Shown here: one piece after another, positions 21,734-32,751 of the stretch
Numbering within the stretch: the stretch's first letter is position 1
Layout: each line of letters opens with the position of its first letter
Source: Pyropia yezoensis
Taxonomy: Eukaryota; Rhodophyta; Bangiophyceae; Bangiales; Bangiaceae
NCBI GenBank assembly: GCA_009829735.1
Contig: CM020618.1
Coordinates: 19,949,346 to 20,013,345, forward strand
Length of the DNA: 64,000 nt
Direction of reading: 5' to 3'
Notes under the pieces: model-generated
Seen by the model: only the letters and a program-made list of their open reading frames with translations
Database searches by the model: none
What the model was told of the DNA's origin: nothing
Position numbers and translations under genes: made by a program

Positions 21734-23160
21734 GCAGCGACGGCGGTGGCGGTGCTGGCCATATCCGCAGCGGCAGAGGCGGAAGTGAAAGCGGAAGCCG
21801 CTGCGGCGGTGGCGGCAGACGAAGCGGACGATGGGGGGGGTGGGGCGGTGGCGGGGGGGGGGCGGTGGCCGCCGCGACTCCAACCGGAGCTCGCACCCTG
21901 GGGGGAGAGGCGTAGGGCGCCGCGCGTCGCTGTTGGCTGCCGCGGTGGATGGCTGGCGTGCTGCCTGGGGGGCGTTATCGGCGACCGCGGTCCCCCGCCT
22001 GGCGGGGACGCTCATGGCGATATTAAAAGCGGCGGCTGACCCGGGGACGGCCACCACATAGGCACCCGCATCGGCGACGGGGACTGCGTCGGCGACGGCG
22101 TCGGCGACGGCGACGGCGATGGCGTCGGCGACGGCGGCGGAGGCAGAGTCGTCTGCAGGCACCGCCGCCGAGGCAACGGCCGCGGCGGTGGCAGCAGCCG
22201 ACGCTCCTGCCCCCGTGCCTCCAGGTGGTGGCGGTGTGGCCGTCGCCCCGCAGCGCAGACGTGGCGGCCCTGGCGGCATCGCTGTTGGCGGCGAACGCGG
22301 TGGTGCTGCTCGCCGCGAAGGGCAGCCTGCCGTGCTTTGAGGCCCTGAAGGCGGCTGCCCCGCGCCAGTGGTGTGGGTGCTCACGCTGAGGATTGGGAGG
22401 CGTAACGTGGTGGGGGGAATGGGGGGGGTGAGGGCGGCGCCGCCTTCGGCCATAGCGACGCGTTGGAGTGCGCTGGGGGAGGGGGGGGGGGTGGGGGGGG
22501 GGCGGGGGGGGGGATGCGACCAAGGCGGGGGGCGGAAAAGGCGAAGGGCGCTCCCAACGACCACAACAACATCGCGGCGGCGGCCGCCGACGCAGACGCC
22601 GCCACGCGCAACGCGGTAGAGCCAACGGCGGAGCGGCCGCGGCGAAAGGCACCACGGCTGCTGCCGCCGGCGCCTCCGCCGCCCAGACCAACCGCCCCTC
22701 CGCCGGCACCCACACCCGCGGACCCACCTGTGGAGCGGACGACCAGCCAGGCGGCCGCGAGCAGCAGCGCCCGCCCCCCTTCGGGACCCACGACACCGCC
22801 GGCGCGGCGGCCCGCGGAGCGCCCGGCGGCAGCGGCAGCGTCGCCACCGCCCTTGCAATGCGCGCGTGGCGGGCGGCGCGATCGGCCGCCTTGGCTCTCG
22901 CGTTTGCCTTTGCCTCGGCTGTCGCCTTGGCTGCCGCCTTCGCTGTCGCCTTGGCTGCCGCCTTGGCCGCCGCCTTGGCCACCTTTGCTGGTGGCATGCC
23001 GGCCGCCGACGACGCGCCGACGGCGCGTGCACCGGCCGGCGGTGTCGCCGCTGCCGCCGGCGAAAGTCACCCAAAAGGGCGCTTCTGGGGGGTTGGCTTC
23101 ACCTGTGGCAGAACTGGCCCCACGCAGGGGGGCAGAGCGCGCCATACTGGGACGGGGGAC
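21734..23160. other. Host segment between two retroelements, coding fragments only
   Basis: GC-rich sequence with no complete gene model. Protein-like pieces: on the plus strand an Ala/Leu helix (LAASLLAANAVVLLAAKG) near 22265-22345, and SLLAAAVDGWRAAWGALSAT near 21925-21985; on the minus strand a Lys/Ala-rich start from the ATG at 22997 (PPAKVAKAAAKAAAKATAKA) that resembles histone H1-like or linker sequence. A run of (GGCGAC/GGCGTC) hexamers lies at about 22068-22140. The sequence may be an exon-bearing gene split by the two elements, but strand and frame cannot be settled. Confidence 0.3.
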
Positions 23161-23162
23161 AA

Positions 23163-23570
23163 CTGGTCTGACCCGTTCCTCCCTTTGCATTTGATCCCGA
23201 ATTTCTCTAAGTCAGGGATACTTTTCGTGATAGTAAATCAAACATGGATTTGAGGGTTTTCTGCATTTATCGTCTTGAATTTTCGTGTGGCCCGGTGGGC
23301 AGGTGCTGGGGTGGGAGATTCTGAGTGGCGAGATTCTGAGGGGACCCTGGGGGGATAAGGGGAGGGACAGCGGGGCTTGGCCTCGCTTCCCCGTCCCGAC
23401 CAAGAAACTGTTGGCCCACACACCATCTTCTTGTTTACTGGTGGGGGGATTGCCCCAGAACAGAGACAGCTTGTGTGCGACTTGCACTTCTTCCGGTTTC
23501 CCCGACACGGGAGGCAGCCCTTGTGCACCGCCCCAACTTGGGTGCTGGATGCGCGAGCGGTTTTACCACA
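23163..23570 (+). repeat. Truncated 5' LTR of element B
   Basis: About 408 bases matching the reverse complement of the element A LTR, starting near CTGACCCGTTCC and ending ACCACA at 23570. The TTTGGTGGAGC primer-binding site follows at 23571. It diverges more from the A LTRs than they do from each other. Confidence 0.85.
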
Positions 23571-23689
23571 TTTGGTGGAGCAGCAGGGGACAGAGGTAAA
23601 CTTTACCTCCGGGTGCACCCGGGTGTAGGGGGCCCTCTGTCTCAGAGGAACGGTGGACTTGGACCGTGTCATACGGATCGTCAGCCAAA

Positions 23690-25620
23690 ATGGCTAGTTC
23701 GGACCTCCCGTCGTCTGGGGAGTACACAGGTGACGCACGTACTTCAGTGCCTTCGAATACTGGTGAGACACAGGTAGGCGTACCTGGGGTCGCAGAGGGA
23801 CTAGAGGTCCCTCAAGCCAGCAGGACTGGGAGTACGGGCGGGCAACTGGCCACCCTACTAAGTCGGGAGTTCATTCCGGTGACACCCACGATGATGATGG
23901 GCCGAAGTCCGGCCGCCGGGTGGTACACTCAACGGGAACGTCCCGATATGAGAGGACTGTCCCCGCGGGATCCGCTCGGGTGGGAGCCAACTTTGGCATG
24001 AAGCCATCGCCAACTAGGCTTTCGGAGGACGGCGGACCTCCGTTGGTCCGTGATGGGCTCGCGCCCTTGCCCTCGGTTGAGACCCCTGATGATTGTGGTT
24101 TCCTTCAGGTAGACTCCCGGAGGCTGACCGAGACTGAAATGGAGTCGAGAACCCTCTCCTGGCGGAAACTGTCCGTCGGGAAGCGACCGATGTGTTGCGG
24201 CAGGCTTTGCCGGAACTGGTGGTCGCGATGACGAATACCATTTTAAGCAGATTGTGGCGAGTCTGCCACATGGTCTCAATGTCCAGACCGGATTGGGGCT
24301 TTCGAGCCCGCAGACGCAGGGAACACTTCACCCTACGCCTGTATCGGGGCGTCCCGAACAGGGACCAACTCCTGTGACTCCCAACTTGGGAACCACGGGG
24401 ACGTCATCAGGTCGACCGCCGAGTACAGGGGCGTCTCCTGTAGAGATACCGGGGGTTACACCCAGCCCGCAGGTGCTGGCGGCAGAGACGGGTCAGTTCA
24501 CCCCTCTGCCCCAGCGGCTGTTCCCTCAACGTGAGGTGCCGCCCAAGATCCAGGTAGCCAACCCGATCTACCAGGGTATCTTTGACTGTGAGGCCTACGC
24601 CCTGAACAACAAGTCCGTCGCGTATGGCCCTGTTCAGGCCCGAGTTATGGGCCGTGCCAAGAAGAACGTAACTCACTCATTCGGGCCCAAAGCGGAGTGG
24701 GACGGGACTCCCCTCCTCCGTGTCTTTGAGTTCCTACGTCGTTTTACAAAAGCCTGTGACGACAATGCCATAAGTGAAGGCATGGCTTTCTACATGCTAC
24801 AGGAAATTACCAAGGGCGACCTATGGACGGAAACTATGTCCGTCATGCCCGGTTCCTCAAGTGGAGGAGCTGGTGAGGTGACGTCCTACCTAGAGCTCAT
24901 CAACTGGTTGTTGAGTGCTATGGTTGATAAAGCCGCGTTGGCTTCTCAAGTAGAGGAATTTACGCAGGCGCACCAGGAGGAGAATAAGGTCGAGTTGTCC
25001 TTCGCCGACCGAGGCCGTAGGCTCAACAATCTCTGTGGCTTTCTTCACCCACAAGCTGTGGTGAAGAGTCGCTTTGTGGAAGGTCTCCATTGGTCGGTCT
25101 GAATGAAGACCCGGGAGCATAATACCTCCCGGGCGACACTGGCCGAGCTGGCCAGGTTTGCCTACCGCAGAGGTGAGGCTTACCGCATGCTGCGAGATGG
25201 GCAACGCCAGGAACGGCAGGCCGAGTTGGCCAAGGAGATAGAGGAGGCTCGCAAAGCCGAAGAGCTACGAGAGGCACGCCGGATCCGTAAAGATAAGGTG
25301 GTAGCCGCTGTGGGAACTTCCCAAGGCAGCCTCCCGGGTTCCCAAGTCGGGAAGACCCTCCCTGGAACGGAGAATCGGTCTTGGAACAGCAACGCTGATG
25401 GACACTGGGCGTACGACTGCCCTACGTTGAGTAAACGCATTCAACAACTTGTTAAGAATGCGAGCAAGAAAACGGCAACGAGCGAGGTACGCTCGCGCCT
25501 CGAGGGGAGTACGCGGCCGGTGGTGGCTGTGGCCACACCCTCGGCGGAAGAGGCGGACACGTCGTCCTCGGACTCGTCGTCCTCCCCTTCGCCATCTGAC
25601 TCTGATGCCAAGTCGACGAG
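23690..25620 (+). pseudogene. Element B gag, degraded
   Basis: Homologous to the intact gag at 19200-21146 from MASSDLPSSGEYTG through the capsid region (VFEFLRRFTKACDD) to the acidic Ser tail. Frame changes break the N-terminal third (near 23860-24250). TGA at 25100-25102 replaces the codon after LHWSV. Both N-terminal Cys of the zinc knuckle are Ser (SWNSNADGHWAYDC), so nucleic-acid binding by the knuckle is lost. The ATGA junction with pol is destroyed as well. Confidence 0.9.
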
Positions 25621-26820
25621 TATCCGCTGGAGCTGGTCGTCCGAAGCTCACAGCGGCAGCCTCGGCCAAGTGGGTCCAGAGGACGAATCAACCCTGTCGC
25701 ATACTGCGCCTACCCAAAGGGGTCCGCCCACCTCGTGTAGGACTTCCTAAGGACGTAAACCCACGTCGGTTCATCGCTGTGCTGACCGGAGAGAACTTCC
25801 AGGTGGCTGGCCGGGTGCAACTAGCCCCAGGCCGTGCGTGTTGTGCCCGTATCGTACTGGACACTGACTCGGGTGCTTCCTTGATTCGCAAGTCGCTGAT
25901 ACCCAAGGAAGTGGAACTCCAACGTTGGAGGTCCAAGGCTAACTATATGATCAACATCAATGGTGGGATACTGCCCATCGATGGTGCTGTGACCCTGCCA
26001 GCTAGGCTGGGGTCCCATGAGGTCGACGTGACCTATGGTGTGGTTGAGAACATGTCGGTGCCCCTGCTTCTAGGCACCCCGTATGTTGTGACTCAGGTGC
26101 CTTTGATTTGTGGCGCTGAGTACTGGGTTAAGTTGATCAATGGGGAAACTATCCCCATCCTTGGTAAGGGGAAGTCTGTGGCTCCTGTGACAGTATCACA
26201 GTCGAAGCCTGTTTGTTCCGTGAGCGAAGGGTTTACTGCTACCTTGCGTCTGGCCCGTAAGGTCACGTTGCCTCCCAACTCGGTGGCACACGTTGACGTG
26301 GTAACTGATTATACGGGGAACGGGTTGGTGCACCCTACCCCCGTCCTGCTCGTAAGCACCAAGTGCATGTTGCCCTTGGCACGATGGACTCCAAAGCCGG
26401 AGTCCCGTGGAAGGTCCAGGTGATGAACCTGAGCTCGTCACCCAAGTATTTCAAGTCGGGAGCCAAGTTCGGCTATGTCGACGAGAACCAGGGTTCGGTG
26501 ATAGCGGTCACCCTCAACTCGGGAGTGACCGGCGGCAACAAGCCCGCGGAGGAGAAGGACAAAGCCAAGTCGGCCGCCCCTCCTCGACCCCATGTGGATA
26601 TGGAGAATGTTCCGCCCAGGTTGCGGATTCAAGTTGAACGCCTCTTGGACCGATATCACAAGTTGTGGGATGGCCAAGTGGGACTCATGAAGGCCACAGA
26701 GTACCGGATCGAGTTGATGCCCGTTGTGGCCCCTTTACGTCAACGACCGTATAGGGGAGGGCCCCGTTCAAGGGCTCTCGTCAAGGAGCATGTTGCTCGC
26801 ATGGAGGCCCTAGAGGTGAT
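25615..26820 (+). pseudogene. Element B pol, protease and start of RT only
   Basis: Matches pol of elements A and C from GAGRPKL through the retropepsin motif (VLDTDSGASLI, where the family has VLDTGSGASLI, so the catalytic DTG is altered to DTD) to the connection before RT. A frameshift lies near 26330-26400, after NGLVHP. The sequence ends at the breakpoint near 26820. The pol start codon seen in A and C is missing. Confidence 0.88.
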
Positions 26821-26824
26821 TGCA

Positions 26825-26872
26825 AGCGCAGCAGGCACAGACAGCGGCCGCAGCGGCCGTCGCGGTGGCGGC

Positions 26873-26944
<72 letters not shown>

Positions 26945-27749
26945 ACAACATCAACAACAACAGCAGCAGCAACTGCAGCAGAATAAACAGCAGCAGCAAC
27001 GACAGCACCTTCAACGACAACAGCAGCAGGCCGGGACAACGCCAGAAGAGCCCGCGGCACCCCCTCAACAGCGGTCAATGGGCGGAACGCCCGCGGACGC
27101 CCCACCCGCCGGTCCGCCGTTGCGACCCGCGCCCACGGCTGCTGTCGTGGCGTCTCTGCCGGGTGGGCGCCCGCCTGGCATTCCCGCGGCGGCGGCGGCG
27201 GCGGCAGTGGCGCCCGCACCCCCGGGTGGCGGGGGGTGCCCCCCCGCGGACGGCCGCAAGTCGGGTGGGGGTGCGGCCGCCCCCGCGGCGGGGGGTGGGT
27301 CGCCAAAGCCACCGCCCGGCGGGGCGGCCAAGGCGCGGCCGCCCGGCGGCGGCAGGGGCGGCGGCGGCCGGCCGCCGCCGTCGGCCGCTGTGCGCCAGTT
27401 GCTGGCGGCTGGCGCAGCGGCGGCGACGCCTGCCGCGGCGGCGGGGGCCGCTCGGTAGGCGGGCGCCGCCGACGGGACGGCGCCGGGCAAGGCGTCTGCA
27501 GGTGCGGGTGCGCCAGCCGCGGCGGCGGCGACGCGGGGGGCAGCTGCCGGCGGCAGTGGCAGTAGTGGTGGTGGCGGTGGCGGCGGCGGCGGTGGTGGTG
27601 ATGGCGGCGGTGGCGGGCAGCTGCCGCCGGTGGGGGACGTGGGCAAGCCCGCCGCCCCCGCCCGCGTGCGTGTGCTCAACCGGGTGGTCGCCCGCGCGCG
27701 GGCGCGGGCGGCCGCCGCCGCCGCTGCCGCCGCGAGCTTGCCCGTCAAG

Positions 27750-27781
<32 letters not shown>

Positions 27782-28445
27782 TGGCGGCAGCTGCAGCGGC
27801 GGCGCGGCTGGCGGCGGTGGCGGTGGCCGCCCCGGCGGCGGCGGCGGCGGCGGCGGCGTCGTGCGGCAAGGCGGCCGCTTCCGCGGCCAGCGGCGCGGGC
27901 GGCGCCCCCCCCCCCCCGGCTCCCCCCCCCCATCCCTCCCGCGGCGGCTCTGTCGCCCGCGGCGGCAGAGCTTGCCGCGGCGCTCGAGCGCAAGCGGCGG
28001 AAGCTGGCCGACTTCCCGCTGCGCGACCAGCTGCGCGCGCTCGCCCCCGAGTCGCACCGCCCGTTTGAGTCCCGCATCGACGCGTGGCAGCCGCTGGTCG
28101 GCTACCACATCTTCCTGCCGGTGCCCCCGCCGGGGACAGCGGGGGCGGCGGGGGAAGGGGGAAGAGGGGGGGGAGGACTGGGACGCCCGCCTCGAGCGCG
28201 TCGTCGACGGCTACGGCGCGTTGCTCGCGCGGTCGCAGGCGGCGCTGCCAGCGGCGCTGGCGAACTGGGATGAGGGGGGGGCGGGGGGGAGGGGCGCCGC
28301 CACCACCACCGCCGCCACGGCCGCCGCCCCTGCCGCAACGGACGTTGCCGCTGACGCTGGCGGCGGCAACGGCGGCGCCACCGGCGGCGGCGTTGCCAAT
28401 GGCGGCCGCGCCGCCCTGGCGGCGCCCCCCCCCCCGGCGGCGTGA
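26825..28445 (+). pseudogene. GLTSCR1-domain (SWI/SNF subunit-like) gene, 5' end lost
   Basis: Begins as polyglutamine at the element B breakpoint with no upstream ATG, then Ala/Pro/Gly-rich sequence. The segment near 27966-28135 encodes ERKRRKLADFPLRDQLRAL followed by HRPFESRIDAWQPLVGYHIF, which fits the GLTSCR1/BICRA signature (Pro-Phe, then Asp-Ala, then Leu-x2-Tyr-His-x-Phe). The continuation near 28170-28280 (DWDARLERVVDGYGALLARS) fits its C-terminal helix. GLTSCR1 proteins are subunits of non-canonical BAF chromatin remodellers and are often Gln-rich, as here. The two halves are in different frames across a G run near 28140-28170, and TAG lies in the leading frame at 27456; introns or sequence errors could explain these. 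The missing 5' end next to element B suggests disruption. Confidence 0.6.
26873..27028 (+). repeat. CAG/CAA triplet tract (polyglutamine)
   Basis: A pure CAG run of about 19 units followed by mixed CAG/CAA. In the frame that leads into the GLTSCR1-type gene it encodes polyglutamine with a few His, Leu and Lys. CAA interruptions, which keep Gln, favour selection on the protein over simple slippage. Confidence 0.92.
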
Positions 28446-29186
28446 CCACCACCCGCGTCCGCCACGCTGCCCGTGACGGCCGCCGCCGCGACCGCCGCCG
28501 CCGCCCCAGACGGCGCTGCGGCGGCGGCGGCGGCGGCGGGGGGCGGCCCGCCGCCCTTTGCGACGGGCACGGTGCTCGGGGTGGACGAGGCGCTGCTGCT
28601 GGCGGCGCTGCAGTGGGGCGACGAGGTGGCCCAGGCGGGCCGGCCGCCGGTCGTGGCGGGCGTGCCCGCGGTGGTGGGGTGGGGGGGGGGGGGTCGCCGC
28701 GCGGCCGTGAGCGGCGGCGGGCGCTGGGTGGGTTGGATGGGGGGAGGGGGGGTGGGTGCACCAGGGAGGATGCGGGGACCGAGCGCGGCGAGTGTGGAAA
28801 GGGGGAGCGGCCTGGCCGGGGTGCCCGCGCGGGGGAGTCCATTGATGTATAGCTTAAGGTACGGGTTCCCTTGCGGGGGGGTGCTCCCGCCGGTGGTCAT
28901 AGCTACCCGTGGTGCTTGTCCCGTCCCCTCCTCACGGGACCGCTGTTTGTAGGCAGCCCGGCAGTGAACGTTCGTGGCGTCCTCACGAGCCCCGTGCCAC
29001 GTGGCACCGTACCCAGTGTGCTGTCACGAGAGTGCTGTTTCGCTCCGGCGCCCACCTCGGCCACCACCACCCCCTGCGCGCTGACCGCGCCGCCCGCGTC
29101 CACCACAGCCGCCGCCGCCCCCCCATCCCCCCCCCCCCACCCTGCTTCTTTCCACCCCACCGATCCCCCCCCCCCCCCCCCCAACC
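28446..29186. other. Possible 3' coding tail, then LMBR1 upstream region
   Basis: Frame continuing from the GLTSCR1-type gene past a TGA encodes a convincing helical piece (FATGTVLGVDEALLLAALQW) near 28552-28620, so the gene may extend here. From about 28850 to 29186 the sequence is less GC-rich and then C-rich. It is the likely 5' flank of the next gene. Confidence 0.35.
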
Positions 29187-31882
29187 ATGGCCACCCCCCC
29201 CCCCCCCCCCCCCCGCCCCCCCCCCCTGGACATCGCGCCGACCCCCCCCCCCCCCCAGGTCCTCCGGGCCCCCCCCCTCTGGCGGTGCTGCTCCCCCCCC
29301 CCCACCGCCGCGGCGGTTGCCGTCGCGGCCGCCGCCACCGCCACCGCCGCGGCGCGGGGCGTCGCGCCCGCCGTACGCGCGGCGGTCGCCGCCGCCGCCG
29401 CCGCGGCGCTCCTCCTTTCGGCCCTCCTGCCGGTCGACGTGGCCCTGACCGTCGCGCGCCGGTGCGTGGCGGCCGAGGCGGCGGTGGCGGCGGTGGTGGC
29501 AGAGGCGGCGGCCGCGTCGGCGGCGGCCGCCGGGGGGGGGGGTGCGGCGGCGGTTGTCGGCGTCGCCACGCCGCCGCCATTGGCGGCCGCGGCCACCGCC
29601 GTTTCCCCCGTTCCGCTTGCCCAGGCGGGGAATGCCACCGCCGCCCCCACCCTCACCCCCACCGCCAACCCCGTGCTCGTCGACGCCGCTGCCACCCCGT
29701 CACTGCCACCCGTCGACGCGGCGGCATCGCCCGCTCCTGCCGCCGCCGTCACCGTCACGCCGCCGCCGCCGCCGGCGGTGGCGGTCCCGCCGTCGCCGTC
29801 CACGCCGCCACCGTCGACGGCACCCGCGGTCGTGCGGTGGGCCTCCCGCGCAGCGCCCGCCGCGGGCGCCGCCGCCGCCACGCCCACCCCCACCCCCACC
29901 GCCGCCGCTGCAGACGGCGACGGCGCCGGTGGCGGTCCCGCGGCGGCGGCGGCGGCGGCGGCGGCGGCCCCCCCCCCCCCCCCCCCCGCCGCTGTGCCGG
30001 CCCGTGGGGCTCCCCCCCCCGCCGCCCGGCGCGGCCGCGGTCCCCCCTCCTCGCCGCCACCCGCGGCGCGTTTGCCACCGCCACCGGCGCCGCGTGGGTG
30101 GTGCTGCCGCTCGTCGCGTCGTACGAGGCGTCGGGCGGGTGGACGGCGCGGGCGCGCCTCGTCGCGGCGGGGCGGGCCAACGCGGCGCTCGCCGCGGCCG
30201 CGGCCGCCGCCGCCGCCGCCGCGATTGCCGCGATTGCCGTCTCGACGGGCGCGTCGGCGGCGGCGGTCGCGGCCGCCGCGTCGGCGGGCGTCACCGCCGT
30301 GTCGGTGGGGGGGGGGCTCGCCGCGCTCGGGGTGGGCGCCGTCGCCCTGCCGCGCGACCTGTGGCGGGCGGGGTCGCCCGCGTCGGCGGCGGCCGCGGCG
30401 TACCGGCGGGTGGCGGCCGCGGTGGAGCGGCTGGAAGACGCCAACGGGGGGCTCGCGCGGGTGCTCGGCCGTGTCGAGGCGGCCCGCCGCCGCCGGCGGG
30501 CGCGCGGCGGGGGGGGTGGCCCGCCGCCGCCGCCGCCGGTGGGGGGACCGCGCCGCCCGACCGGGCGGCGGTGGTGGACGCGGAGGTGGCGGCGCTGCTG
30601 GCCGCCGCCGCCGCCCACGCGGGCGGCCTCCTCACCCGCCTCCCCGCGGCGGCGGCCGAGTGCGCCGACGCCGACGCGGACGCGGCGGCCGAGGCGGCAC
30701 CGCCGCCGGCCGCCGCCGCCGCCGCCGCCGACGCGGTGCTGGTGGGCGTCCGCGAGGAGCTCCGCGCGGCGGGGACGGAGCGGCTCAAGGCGGCCGCCGC
30801 ATACACCGCCGCCGTCGCGGCGGCGTTGCGCCTCGAGGTGCTCGCCGCCGCCCGCGACTTTGGCGGCGGCGCCGGCGGCGCCGGCGGCGGGGGGGAGCCG
30901 CCGCTCCCGCCGCCGCCCTGGGCGGACCGCGTGGCGGCGGTGGCGGCGCCCGCCGCCGGGCGCGTCGCGGCCGTTGCCGCGTCCGCCGCGTCGGCGGTGC
31001 TCGTCGCGTCCGAGGTGTCCCTGTGGCCCGCCCTCCTCGGCGTCGACGCGTCGCCGCTGTCGTGGGCGGTCCACTATGGCCTGCGCGGCGGCGGCGGCGG
31101 CGGCGGGGCTACTGGGGCGGCCCGCCCGCCGCCGCCGCTGCCGCCATCGGCCGCCTCGGCGCTGACCGCGGCCGGGGTGCTGTCGTACGGCCTGGGCGTG
31201 ACGGCCTACGCGGCGCGGCGGGCGGCCGCGACGCGGCCGCTCACCGAGGCCGTCCGCGGCGCGACGGGGGGCGCGGCGCTCGCCGCCACCGCCCTCTGCG
31301 CGTGCCGCTTCGTGCCCGCCCTCGCCGTCAACGCGCTGGCGGTGGTGGGCGAGAGCGGGCCGGCCGCCGCCGCCGCCGGCCGCGCCGCCGCGGCTGCCGG
31401 TGCCGCCGGCGGCGCCTCCCCCGCCGCCCCCTCCCGCGGCGCGGCCGTCGCGGCGGCCGAGGCGGCGGCCGCGCCCGTCGTTGCCGCCCTGCAGCGCACC
31501 ACCCCCGCCCTCGGCGGCACCGGCTCGCCGCCGCGGTCGCGGGCGTGGGCGCCGCCGCCGCGCTCGGCACCTCCCCCGGGGGCGGGGGGGGCGCCGCCGC
31601 CGCGGCGGCCGCTGCGCCCGGCTGGGGGTGGGCGGACGGCGCGGGGGGGGGGGGGAGGGGGGGGTGGACGCGGCGCGCGCGGCGGCCGAGGCCGCCGCCG
31701 CCGCGGGGCGGGGGCACGTGGCGCGGGAGCGGCGGCACGCGGCGCGGGTGGCGGCGGCGGCGGAGGGGGGGGGGGTGGGGAAGGGGGGGGCGGCCGCGGC
31801 GGCCGCGGCGGCGGCGGCGCGGCCGGACGCGGCGCCGCTGCTGCCTGCGGAGGAGGGGGAGCGGAGCTGGTGGGGGCGGTAG
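29187..31882 (+). CDS. LMBR1-like multipass membrane protein, frame broken at C/G runs
   Basis: Four consecutive open segments in different frames encode one LMBR1/LMBD-type protein. Segment 1, from the ATG at 29187, has a hydrophobic helix ending LLPVDVALTVARRC (the family's ...PxDI). Segment 2 (about 30060-30520) has WVVLPLVASYEASGGWTARA, as in the family's AVVPLLQGYEDAGDFT, then two membrane spans and ALPRDLWRAG with a coiled region (VERLEDANGGLARVL). Segment 3 (about 30545-31540) has further spans and CACRFVPALAVNAL, like the family's CRFAAPLCYNFL. Segment 4 ends with a charged helix and TAG at 31880. Changes of frame sit near an 18-C run (~29970-29988), a G run (~30505-30550) and G-rich sequence (~31580-31660). 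Family members are plasma or lysosomal membrane proteins. Short introns or sequence indels are the alternatives to decay. Confidence 0.68.
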
Positions 31883-32751
31883 GTCGGCGAGGGGGGGGTG
31901 GCGCGTCGACCCTCCCTACGGCTGCCCGCTCCCCTTTGGCGTGGCGCTTTGCCGCCGCGGCCGCCCGCGGTGGCGACGGGGGATGGCTGCCGGGCCGCCG
32001 TGGCGGTGGGGGCTGCCGCCGCCGCCGCGCTGAGCCGCCGCCATGTCGCCCCGGCGGGGCGTCGGCGGGGCAGCTTGGACGGCGGGGCCTCACCCTCTGC
32101 GTGGGTGTCGAGGAGGACGCGGCGCGCGCCCAGCGCACCGCCCCCGCCGCTGCCGGCCGAGGTGTGTGCGCGCGGGCGGCGCCTCGCGTCACGCGCGGTG
32201 CCGTATGGAGCCGCCGCCTCTGGCTCGCTGCGGCGGCCGCCGTCCAGTTTCTTTTTTTTTTTGCGACCTCGCTCGCGCCCTCTAGAGAATGACATGAAGA
32301 ACAAGAATGAAGCAGACGGAAACAGACAAACAAACCGGGCGAGTTGCGTTCTCCGGCTGGGGGGCGTGGGGTCGGAAGCGGCCGCGGCAGGTGCTGCCGA
32401 CGCGGCCGCCGCAGCCGCCGCAGACGGAGCGTGGACGGTGGGCGCGGTCGCCCCCGACGGGGTGATACCCGTCGAGCCGTGGCCTTTCCTCGAGGTCTGC
32501 GGAGCAGGGTGGGAGGAGCAGCCGGCCCTCCCGCCCGCCGCGTGGGGCGTGCAGGGGGGGAGGGATGGGTGGGGAGGGGGGGGGGGGCGGCGGTGGGGGA
32601 GGGGATTGCGCGCCTGAAGGGCACGTACCGGGTGTACGCGTGCCTTCTGCAGTGAGGGGACGGGGGCGTGGGGGGTACGGTGGGCGGGAGGGTAATGTTG
32701 GGGGGCGACACGCCGGCCAACGCGCCGCCCCCCACCCTCCCCTCCTCCCCC
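31883..32751. other. Intergenic, no gene supported
   Basis: Between the LMBR1-like gene and a convergent minus-strand gene. It contains a 12-T run near 32249-32260 and an A-rich patch near 32290-32335 (candidate 3' processing sequence), then GC-rich sequence with G runs. I see no convincing coding region. Confidence 0.4.

Larger units (their letters stand above)
23163..26820 (+). mobile_element. Ty3/gypsy retrotransposon B, truncated at both ends
   Basis: Same family as element A, opposite orientation. It holds a 5'-truncated LTR, primer-binding site, gag and the first third of pol. Homology to the pol of elements A and C stops abruptly inside RT, after the codons for MEALEV, at about 26820, where a polyglutamine-coding CAG tract of a host gene begins. 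No 3' LTR is present. Gag has several disruptions. The left end lacks the first ~65 bases of the LTR. Confidence 0.9.

Noticed and set aside
12355..21738. Target-site duplication for element A
   Set aside because: The flanking pentamers gtcag and gcagc do not match, so a duplication cannot be claimed.
26840..26986. Polyalanine frame across the CAG tract joined to retroelement pol
   Set aside because: It is the out-of-frame reading of the CAG repeat. The polyglutamine frame leads into the conserved GLTSCR1-type region.
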